From: Holothuria scabra
Lineage: Eukaryota; Echinodermata; Holothuroidea; Aspidochirotida; Holothuriidae
Assembly: GCA_037179385.1 (NCBI GenBank)
Contig: CM074187.1
Span: forward strand, 48,394,879-48,458,878
Reading direction: 5' to 3'
DNA length: 64,000 nucleotides
Shown here one piece after another: positions 12,158-24,100 of the stretch (position 1 is the stretch's first letter; every line of letters begins with the position of its first letter). The notes beneath the pieces are model-generated. The model was not told the origin of the DNA. It saw only the letters and a list, made by a program, of their open reading frames with translations, and searched no databases. The position numbers were made by a program, and so were the translations under genes.

Positions 12158-15100
12158 CTGAAAAAAAAGAAGATAAATGTTGTAAACTGAGTCCAAATGA
12201 TCAGTTTGGAAACTAAAATCATGGTTTGTAGCTCAAACGGTCAAATGGATTCATAAACATTTCACAGACTCTCTCTTAAAATTCCATGACCAAGGGGCAG
12301 TGCCAGGATACTTTTATAGGGAAGAAAACGAATGATTGTATGCTCCTTTTTCTTCTTCTCTTCCCTCTCTTTTCACATTTTCCTGCGAAAAAGGGGGCTG
12401 GTCACACACGGCCACTCCCTGATGCCGCGCCTGCCATGACCATATCTACATCATGCAAATCAAATCATATACGACTAAGGGGTACAAAATACAGACTGCA
12501 ATAAAATTTTTTCAATGTAGTTAATTCACCTTTGCATGAAATACAATATCATGTTTACTAGAAAGTTGCAATGGCAGAAGAATTGTTCAAGAAAACCTAC
12601 AGTTAAGCATTTTGCAACCTTACATAAATGGGCTGCCGAGTCCACATAGGACCTTGAACCAAAATTGCAGAATTACCATAAACAGATCACTAAAACAAGC
12701 ATCATTATGGTGGGCCGTCACCAAATTTAAAATTTTTCAATAAAATGTTTATGAAAGTTAGGGAAAAGAATAATGGAAATACAGCTCAAAAATTCTTGCT
12801 GAGCAATCATTTCAACTTGTAAAACTTATCTATATTGGCAGCATCAAAATGAAGCTTTTTGGCACTTCTCCAACGACTTGTATATACGGCAGTTTTTACA
12901 ACAATAGGGACCATTTACTGACTATAATGCATCCACATACCAAATATGAAATCTATCCAAGTTTCCTACCTTGAGATATTACCTTAACAAGGTTTTCATA
13001 CTTCGACCCCTGGGGACCCCAGATGACCTTTGACCTCCACCAAAAACAATAGGGACCATCTCCTGACCATATCACATCCACATACTAAATATGAAATCTA
13101 TCCAAGCTTCCTATTCTGAGATATTGTGTTAACAAGGTTTTCAGACTTTGACCCCTGATGACCCCAGGTGACCTTTGACCTCCACCAAAAATGATAGGGT
13201 CCTCTCAATATGGCGCATCTATGTACCAAGTGTCACAAACACACACACATACACACATACATACACACGAACGCCATCATGATTGCATTGGTTTCTCCTA
13301 TCATCGAAACCAACAAAATGAATAAAAGACAACGTGCCCACATGCATGTCTTTCTCTGACTTTGGTGAAATGTGGAGGTATTTTTTAAAAAAAATAACCA
13401 ATCTTTAAAGTGAGATACCTTGAGCTAGGAAAAGGGTATTGCAACAGGGTTTGGAGGACATGGTGTGGTGAAAAGCCACCAGAATATGCCTTTAAAGTAG
13501 AGATGAGAGAGACAAAATAGGATTTTCAACAAAAATATAAGTAAGAATAAGGTTATAAAAGACAAATAGCTTTGTCCCTCTTGTTCACGAGGTGCATTTA
13601 AATCTTGATGTCTAATCAATGGTGCATTTTTGGGAGGTTTTGATTTGTAAGAAAAGCAATTTCTCATGCACTTACCAACAACTGAAGCTGCAAAATACAC
13701 CTTCCTTGATCGCACCTTCAAGTCAAACCCGTGACAGAATCCTACCAACAGACCTGTTGATAAAAACAGAAGATACTTCTCTTGTAAAATTTACAGGTAA
13801 AACAATGAAAGACTGTGCATGAACACAAGATAATGCACTATTGGAGGGTTAGTACAAGTAATGCATGGGAGGGCAGCCAGTGTGTACCCAGTAACAACAT
13901 GAACCCTGACTAAAACCACTGTCACACAGCAACGAATTTATTCCAATTTTTGTTCAAATCTCCTCCATCTCTGGTCAGAAACAGCCAAGCATTTGTCAGC
14001 CAGTGTAAATATATGCCTTTGCAGTGCATTTGCAAATTTTGAAGCGGTAAGAAAATTGACTTTCTTGCATTCTTGTTTCCCAATCATGCCTAGCCTTCGT
14101 CCGACAACTTTGATTATATGCTGTGTTCTTGCCAGATACTCAAATATTGGTCGTTAACTTTTGCACTTCAATAACCCACGAACTGAGATAGAGTTTCCTC
14201 AATTTCCTACCCTGCACATCTTGTTCACACAAAAGCATCCAAGCTTAAAGAGAATTCTCTGTAGAAATACAGTGCCTTGCAAGCAGATGTTGTAATGTTC
14301 ATTGTATGGTCAAGTGAGCAGATTGCTGACCAGGCAGGAAAATGCAACAGTTAGTTTACATTTGATTAAGCAGATCATGGATAAAAGCCCTTCGACCTGT
14401 ACACCTCATGAATCAAGAGAAACCAGTACGACTTGGGGCCTACCTTGTCTAAACCTGAGTTTTTCAACCTACTCCTTGTGGGGCACAGTCCAGTCCACCA
14501 CAAGGTTGCACCAGGCCCATCAAAAATGATCTATAATGTGAAATTTTGCAAGGAAGCAGATTCACTAATGACAATGACAACTTCAGGCTATGCACTAGGG
14601 CATGCAATCAACCATTTCAGTCTTGTTCAAATCTGTGTAGCTTACATTAAAATAAAATTATTATTGTCTGTTTGTGTGTTCACATGAAAATGTACATACT
14701 GTGAGATTCTACCTGTGGGTTATCACCCACTTGTTAAAATCTCAAATGTCTGCTTGACTGCTACATGTTGCTTCATTGGAGTAAGGTCCAAGGTGGGTGG
14801 GGAAAAAATGACTCTGTTGGAATATGCAAAAAAGGTTGCCCAGGTGTTTGCCCAACACCATAATTTTTTGCTAATTTTATCCATTGATTTGATCTAAAAC
14901 TAAAATGAATCAGTGTTCCCCATGAGCAATAATGGGATGTTGTTGTTATGGGCTGCAAACAAAAAAGTGAAACAAGAGCCCAATGGGCACTGTGGTTCCT
15001 TGCTGGATATTTTAAGAACTGTACAGCCAGTCTCCGAAATAGAGCTAAGCAAAAGCTCATAGTCAATGTTTGTAACATCTTCACAAGGGGATAGTATTAC

Positions 15101-18100
15101 ACGAAATCAATGATTAAATTTTTGTGGCCTTACTAACATTCAACTTGCATTTGCTTGGTGATCCTTCAAAAACACTACCTCATTTCCATATGTATTTATG
15201 CTTGTAATCAAACTTGACATTATCACCAATAAACAATACACAATGTGGTCAGAGAGAGAGAAACACCCCTTGTATTTCTCTCGTAAGTTATTTTTACCTG
15301 CTCTCAAATAAAACTCACTATTACTTTTAAACAGTCTACCATTTGTCCTGTTTGCTATCTCTACATAGAAAACAGGGTTTATTCAGCAGTTAAGCAGAAA
15401 GCAAGTGATTAATGGGGTGTGATAATAGAATGAGGATTAGGTTACCCCACATATAACACAGCAGTATTAAAGAGACATACTGTACTGTACAGTATAATCC
15501 ATGCATTGCTTCCACTGGCATAGAGACCAGTTTTTAATGCAGAGTGACCTGTGCTCAGTGGAATCTACAGATTTCATTTATTGTCCTCTTAAAACTTTGA
15601 AGGACTCAAAATATGTGTACAACCCGAAGGAATCATTACTGAAAGAACGTAAGGCCAAATTTCTAAGGTGTTTGAGTTTGTTAAGCATGCAAAACCAGGT
15701 GAGATAAAAAATCTATTGAACCTATCTTTTACCTTGCTTACAAGATTTTCTAAATAACGTTTCCAGTGGTTGACCTCCAGTGACCTTGATGACCTTTGAC
15801 CTTAACCAAACACAGACTGATTTGATATATGTCCTTTCTACCTTAAAATACTGTGTTAAAACTTTTTTCAGTGTATGACCCCTGGTGACCCCAGATGACC
15901 CCTTGACCTTCACCAAACATATCCAATTTCATCCTTATACCATAACACATCCACACACCAAGTATGACATTTATCCAAGTTTCCTACCTAGAGATATCGT
16001 GTTGAGAAGGTTTTTAGGTTTTGACCTTTGGTGACCCCAAATGACCTTTGACCTTCACCAAAAACGCTAGGGCACACCTTCTCCCTATGACAAATCTATG
16101 TACCAAATCAAAGTTCCATTACGGGGTACACAGAACTGTTCCCCGTAAGGAAATGGGCGGAATTCCCCTTTAGCCGTTTAAGTCACGCGGCACGTGAATG
16201 CCGCGAGCGAGGGCGGGCTCTTGCATATCACGTGACAGAGCTCATTGCAGTGTCCGAATTTTCAGGTAGCTACGCCAGTTACGAGCTCTGCGTGAATGAG
16301 GAAAGACGTGCGAGGCCTCAGCTCCCGTGAGCTGCTTGTACCCGGCAAGGTATCATTTACAAGCTCACACATGCCAACCTGACTACATAGGTTCCTTTGC
16401 TACTGCAAGGAACCAAAAACCAGGATAGCATGCTGCCCCTTTTTTATCATAACCATTTCCTGTGGACACCACTACAAAAGGTTGGTCAGGCCTGGCCTAT
16501 GCAATAACTTCTACCCAAAATATGTTATGTAGTTGAAAGTTATAACCAATGCCAAGTAGGAGTCATAACTGGTTTCATTTCAGAGTTGCACATGACAAAT
16601 TTCTCACCCTATTAGATGTTTCACCCCAGTCCCCATCAAAAATGAGGTTTGGTGGGGTATTCAAATTTCACCCAACACAGGGACTTCATGCTTAACTTAC
16701 TCAAGCATGCTCCAAGAAACCACTAGCACAATAAGAGACAGGTAGCAGAAGATGTAAACAAAGGTGGAATACGGCTCAGGTGTGCCACTATTTGCTGGGT
16801 GTGAAAGGCAAGCAAGCAGTAGGGCAACTTCTTATCTGGTTTTTGTTGACCTTTATTCAATGACACAAAAAGGTGTGGACATAGCTTTAATAGACAGAGA
16901 AATCTGACATGCTGTTATTAAGGTCTAGGGAACCTGACTCCAAATATATTAAAGTTGCTTCAGCCTTTAGCATATGATGAAACAGAGCAAAAAGTACTCA
17001 CTTTTTTTTGGGGGGGGCTTACCAACACCGACAAATGCAGACAGCTGATTTGTCAACTAGTTGATTACACATGTGTTCCATTGTTTTGCCCCACAAGGAT
17101 GACGAGTGTTGTCTATGCATAAGGTCTATTTGAAGGCAAGTTTCAAAACCAGGGATGTATTACATATGACACTTACCAGGAATAAGTACATCACCAAACC
17201 CAAGAAGAGAATAGCCCTTACAGCTTCGGTATGGAGACGAGGAAAAGCTTGGAAACATGAACAGAATTGGAAGCTACAAACATGAAAAGAAATTGAAAAC
17301 TACATGATAAACTGAGTTTATCAGTTGCATAAAAATGTATAGTCATTTGCAAAACACAGTTTGGCAAAATGTACTTTTATTTGAACATAAAATTTCATTT
17401 TTTGATGTACACTTATTCTAAAACAAGTTCCAAAGGCCATGAACTGATAGATAAAAACCAGAGATAATGACAGAAAATCAGCAAATACCACCAGGAAAAC
17501 TAAGTACTGAGGTCTTTGGACAGGCAAATAGAAAAGAGGGGCTACCAAAGGGCATACTCTCTTGCAGGTTGCCCAGACCTTGATGCTATAACAAGCTGGC
17601 CACTATGAAGAAATAAAAGGCCTTTCCTTTAAGTTGCTAAGATTGTTTCAGTTCCTGTTTATCTATCTGAAAGTCATTCCCTAGCTGGCACCTTCTCTTA
17701 GAGGATTAACTTCAGTTTCAGTTTATTCTCCATGTATCCAATATAAGAGACTATTACACAATCTTAACAAAAATTTAAAATATGTAATGGATACATAGAC
17801 AATGGTCAAATCAAAGATACATAACAGGCAGGAATTTAGAATTCTTGTTTGTAAATAACTTAAACCTATGAATGAAATAGGTGGCACCAGCACCAAGTTA
17901 TGTGCTGGATGAAGTTGAGATAAACATAATTTATGGAAAGGCTTTCATTATCTTGCTACAAAACAAACTTAAATTTTGCTGCTAACTACTGGCTAGCCGG
18001 GATCAACAATAAAACATTGTGTGAGCATCCAACCTTTATGTAATAGATCAACTGTGACAGTAGTTCTGCTGAGTGCAAACAATATTCCAACTGATTGCAG

Positions 18101-21100
18101 TATCAGAGTAAAGACCACTGTCTCTGGGGTTCTAAAGGCCTCCATACATATATTGTTACACACCTCTATTCTAGTAGGACTTCACCCTCAAACTGCCTGA
18201 GGCCTAGTCTATTACACTAGCTCCTTCCCTTGATCCCTTGATATTTCAAAGCCAAGTAAGCATTGTCACATTCATGGCATAGGGCAAATAAAACTGAAAC
18301 ATATCCCATTGCTTAACCCTTTTGCAGCCAGATACGTAATAGTACTACTACCTATCATGTTAATGTACATAGGAGTACGAGGTAGGGTGCAGGGGGGCAC
18401 TCTCCCTCCCAATTTGGCCAAAAAAAGTTGGATAATTCGGGAAAAACATGGGCAAAACATGATAAAGGGTGATATTATTCGGGCAAAAAATGCTCTTGCC
18501 CCCCTCATAGAAACTTACCCCTGTACGCCTATGATAATGTATCATTCACAGTAATGTACATACTATTACAAATCCATCCTATCCTGCCCGAAATGAACAA
18601 ACTAGCCATGAACACACCCCAGAAGTTGATATGACTTTCTGAACAGCTTCTACATGGAATCTGGGTGGGTGAAGCTATTGGAATGTTTTTTATACCTTGA
18701 ACTAGTGACGATTTACAGAGTAAACAAAATGGCTGCCCCCTTGAGCAAGTCAGTCTGAGCAGTGCGTAGGCTGTTCTGAAGGTGACTTTGATGAAAAAAG
18801 ACAGTGGAATTGATTCTTATGGAATGTCTCCGAAAATACTGGATGGTAACTGGCTCTCGACCAATTGACGGAATGCTTTTCCAAGCAAAATTTGCGATCT
18901 CAGGGTAGGTAAAGATCATGCATAAGTACCTGAACCAGTTCCACGAAACTAGGCAATTGGCGGCCACTTTGAGTTTGTTTAGCTAAAGAATTGCATTTCG
19001 AACAATGAATAGAGCAATGCTGATTCTACAATTCTCATGTTCAGACCAACTTCTGATTCTGTTCAGGTAAAAAGTAATTTTTGATTGTTCAGGTAAAAAA
19101 TTATTTTAGATGGCCTATAACGCCAAGAACTGTGTTAAAGTAGCTGGAGCGGAAAAGGGCGTAAAAGGAAAATTCAGGGTGGCTGTGAAAGGGTTCAGAA
19201 AACATTGACTTATCTAAAAATTCACTCACCTTTTCTCCTGCACCTTCTCCTCCAGTAGCAACTTTAAACATTACACTCACCTTTTCTGTCGCCCCTGCTC
19301 CTCCAGTAGCAACCTTAAGCATTACACTCTCCCCCTTAGAAAAAGGACAAAAATAAGGAAGACATTGCATAAATTTAAGATTTAAATGTCCAAATGGAAA
19401 GAGGAATGAAATCTACACAGTGTGGTGAAACTTGCAACCAAATCAGTAAATGCAGTTACTAGATTTGTGTTCCAAAGGTAACTTGAGGGAAGCAGAGGTT
19501 ATATCACATCTTCACATTGACAAGGGATGTTTTGCTTCTGTTTTTCAGACTGTTGTGGTGAACTTGAAGTTAACAGGGATAGAACCTCCCTGTGGGGAAT
19601 GCAAAGTTTGTAAAGTTTTCATGCAACTTGTCCAATAACATCCTGATAATAAGGGATTGTTTTGGAGAGAATTGGTTGTGAATTTTAAAGGAAAACAAAA
19701 GACTGACTACTAATGTGAGGATAGGATGTAATATGTGCTTGCCTCTTGTAAACTTTTTGTTGAAAGTGTGAATACTTCATCAGCTCATATATTGAGAAAC
19801 AAACATCAGATTTCAATGCAAATTTCATCAAAAGGACTAGAATAAGTACCTCTCTAATGTATCAAAATTGATGTGACCTTAATGCTCCTTCACATGTTGA
19901 AAACATCTGTTCTATTTCCATAAAATTGTTTTTTAAATTCTTGGCACCCAATTCCCTATGTGTGGCATAATGACAACAATCCTCAAGCAACCAACTCTTC
20001 CTTTTAAAGGGCAGGAGTAGCCACCCAAAACTTATTTTGAAGCAACAGCTACATCTCACAATTTTCTTCTTATTTCTCTTCGAAGTATCTTTTACAATAT
20101 TTTACGACTTTTTATTGCAAAATCAAGGTAAACCAATCAGTTGCTTCTAGTAAATTTCACATTTGAGGAGAAAAGGTTTTGTCACATGACTCTTTAGATC
20201 CAATCATAAAGCAGAACAGTCTACTACACTACTTTAAAATAACAGGACTGCCATTTCCCCTTTAAAAAAAACATCTAGCAGCATACCATAAGGATAAGCA
20301 TATCCCTCCGGCTAGAGCTTGAATGTTTTCAAGGTAGTGTAGGAAAAACCATTTTTGTATTACCATGCAAATTGTGGTTCTGCAGAGGGATAACATTTTG
20401 TCAAGCACAAGAAGAAGGTAATTTCTTGAAATGCAAGAGGTTAGGATAGATTAGATGGAGCTTTTTCCTAATCACCTGGTATAAGTCAAGCCTGCCGCGA
20501 CCATTTTTCCAGTTGTGGCTCACTGGCTTGCTTTTGCTACTCCATTGCTTATGGTGAGCATAATGCACAATGGCAGTAGGTTCCATTTTTAAAATCTTTG
20601 GTATGACCCAGCCAGGACTTGAACTCCTGGCCTCCCGATTGAGGCTTTAACCAATGGACCATGCAAGAGGGACATTACCAAACCATGTGTATGAAGTACT
20701 TACATCTTTGCTAATGAGAGGTGTAATGAATACAAAGAATAGATCATAAACAAACAGGAGACCCAAAAGCAGGACACACAACTGTGAAGAGAAAGAAAGT
20801 CGCTTGAATTATTAAAAGATTTAATGTTAAGTTAAACTTCATTAAGAGACTATTAAAAGTATGAAGTAGCTGAAATACATCAACATAAATTTCAGCTTTC
20901 TAACAACACTTCGGCAGATGATGGATGAATTTTTACCACCCAAATTCTAACCAATTGGCTTAAGTCGGACCGGCCATTCCCCAGATGAGGAAACATGGTT
21001 CTATCTACATCCTTGAATTTTGAGGACGCATGTGAGTGCAATCTACCACTCCCTTCAAATCACTTTGAGGAGTGTGACTATTTACACACCTGGGTAAAGA

Positions 21101-24100
21101 ATGGAACTCAGATGAATCTATTACAATTTAATAAAAACGGCAAACCTACCACATTCCGTAAACTTTCATCGTCCAAAATTTACACGAAGCAAAATGCCTA
21201 ACATTTGAGATCATTAATTTGACACAAAAACAGGCAATTTCTCAAAGCAGCATGAAACGTACATATGTGAGTCCCTCTCTGATTGGTCAAAACCATTTGT
21301 GCAGACCAGTGAGATACACCTAACTGTCCCAGAACACCGTGGTTGAACAAATAGGCAAACCTTTCATACTCTTAATTAAAATAAATATATTAGGCAAATT
21401 GCTTGGACAGGGTCAACTCTGCACACCTTCAAGTTAGTGTCTTTTACAGCAGAAGACTGGTCATATAGCATTTTCGAAAGGGCAATTGCAAAGGATTGCA
21501 GGACAGTTTCAGTGTAAGTCACTGTCTGCCACAGTGAAATGTCATTGGCAAAAAATGTTGCATATCAAAATCTATCCCACAATCCTTTGTAATAACCCTT
21601 TAGAAAATTCAATGGACAATGATATTGCCCAATAGGAGGTAAACTTCTATGAATAGGACCTCAAAGTATGCACGAAGCACGCCCATTAATGCAGGTGTGT
21701 AGGCAGGATTTTGTCGCGGGAGGGGTTTTGAGAATGTAACATGAGGGAAGGATCTGTGGAGGAAAAAAACATGCAACATTTCTTGCCTCATACATAGGTA
21801 AATTGACAGTGATTTCTCTTTTCTTTTTTTTTTTTTGCGATTACATTTTTTCAACTTTGAGTATTGGTGAATTTCAGTCCCCAACCTCTTCCCCTCCCGA
21901 ATCTCTCCCCCCCCCCATTGGATACATACTTGCTCTGATAAAGGCGCTTTTAAGCGCTTTGATCATTTGGAGCTAGCGCTATATAAATATTTGTATGTAT
22001 GTAAAGCGAAGACGTTGGTATCATTTTAACTTCCACTGACAAATGCTACCAGATAATTCATGAACAAATCAGAAATGGGTACAGTCTTCTTTTCATGCAT
22101 ACATGTGGAAGCAATGTCATGTGTGGAGCATGCTTCATACTATTGCCTAGATCCAAAAACACATTCTGTATCATCAATTAATGAGCATTTGAATCATTAA
22201 GAACAAAGAAACTGGTCGTTAAAAGGCACACATTTATCACCAAATTAAAGACAGTTCCAATTTTCTCAACCTACCAAGTCCCAATCTCCGTCCCTCCCAC
22301 ACCTGCCTTAGAGTGTACCTCAAGTCAAAAGATTCAAAAATATATATCAAAGAGCATGAAAAATGAAATCCAACAGTCCAACTACTTTCTTCATAGGACA
22401 TTCCTGAGCTGAGATGTAAACTGTTGAAGTTTATTCACTCAACTGAAAATGGTATATTGCACAATAATTTGTGATGTCATTGTTGTACTACTCAAATTAC
22501 AATCTTTGTATTTCTTTGTTTTTCTGAAAATTACTGAACCTTGTACCAAGGTGTAATATCACTTTTACTCTAATGGGGTGATGTTATTAATTAAGCCCTC
22601 TCTGTGCAACATGCTATGCAAGCAAACAGGAAGTGTTCAAGGTCATAGAAACATTTTTTATTTTTAAAGGGAGACAAAGCAGGTTATGTGAGTTGGACAA
22701 CAAGAAAGTCACAAATTATTGTTCAATGGACAAATTTGTTTAAAGTGAATAAACTTCAACATTTTATATCTTAGCTCAGGAATAAGCTATGAAGATGGGA
22801 GTTGCACAGTTAGAGCTCATTTTTCTTGCTCTTTAATACATATTTTTGAATTTTTTGACTGGAGGTACACTTTTAACTCATCCTAATTCAGACACAATCC
22901 TAATGTATCAGTTAATTGGATATCCTTGTGAGTGTGAGCAACAAGGCTGTATGTGTTATCCGAATACCTTTCAGTGTATACTCTGTAATTTGAAATTCTC
23001 TGCATTTTTGATTTGATGCCCATAAAAGAGTTGTGGCAATTGGGAATTTTGGTATACCCACAGTAAAATGGACTTTTGGAGTGAATGGCTTTAAACATAA
23101 AGAGGTTACCAAAAAATTCAGTCCACTTACCTTGAAATTTGGCACATGAATAATTTTGAGCATGCTTATACAAAAACATGCTCCTAAAATGTCCTGTAAA
23201 ATCCAGGCAAAGTCCTCATGGCGATAAACAAACCAGCACACAACTGGAACCAGACAGATTAGTGCAAGTATAATGCTAACATAATAGTACTGCGCTTTCA
23301 ACAATGGTATGACTGGAGTTCTGGAAAAGAAAAACAATACAGAGTGTTTATAATTACATTACAAACATAGACACATCCTTGTTCCAATTCAATTTGTATG
23401 AGAATGGGCCCACTTATTTTCAGAGGTACTTTCATGCTACTGTAAATATGGGAAGGTTTTCAAAAGATTTCTGATTTTCAAAAATTTCTCTGCATTTTTG
23501 GTCAACTGTTTTTGTGTTTTCAAAAATTGTGAACTATTTTTTTCATGAAAATATTGGCACAAACTTTCTGACAACTAATTTGTACTTGAGGTAAAAGCAT
23601 TGCCCTATACTCACATTCATACCAATACCATTTCACTTACACTTAAATATATACTGTAGTTATTGTTGTTCCATGTTCATTTACTGTGGTATTGCACAAT
23701 GTAAATTATTAGGGTGTTAAAAATTTGATGATTTCACTGCAGATTCATTTAATGTTTACAAACAAATGCCATCACTGCTGTGTCAAAAAGTTGGTAAGGC
23801 GTGTTTTCAATGCTGTTTCAACATGTAGTTCTCAAGATATGAGCAGGTAAAAGTTGTCACATTTTCAACAAAAAGCAAACTTGAAGCAAGCACACATGAC
23901 ATCACATCCTAACATGAATGGACAGCCTTTTGTTGGACAGCCAATTTTCTCTCCAACAATCTCATAGTATCAGAATGTGATTGCATAATTGACATGAGAA
24001 CTTAACCAGAATGCAAAAATGCATTGAGGTTTCGATGATACATAAATGTTTTAAAGAGTACCATCATGCACCATTACCTTCTCATTCAAACTACTAACTA

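Larger units (their letters stand above)
13754..17176. other. SPPL2 intron 11
   Basis: Holds array B (15745-16115) and element R (16122-16370). Open frames at 14302-15084 overlap on both strands and carry no recognisable motif. Confidence 0.75.
19335..20703. other. SPPL2 intron 9
   Basis: Contains an inverted family C repeat (19445-19780), a family A MITE (20008-20261) and a SINE (20480-20675). Confidence 0.75.
20782..23130. other. SPPL2 intron 8
   Basis: Contains a short MITE (21482-21595) and a foldback element (22312-22871). A segment near 21935-22000 ends GCGCTATATAAATATTTGTA, a repeat-tail-like phrase. Confidence 0.7.

Noticed and set aside
11989..12216. Plus-strand open frame over 11989-12216
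   Set aside because: Antisense shadow of SPPL2 exon 13, which has clear homology on the minus strand.
18713..18967. 84-codon minus-strand open frame starting MAANCLVS
   Set aside because: No recognised domain; lies in an SPPL2 intron among repeat fragments; no splice partners.
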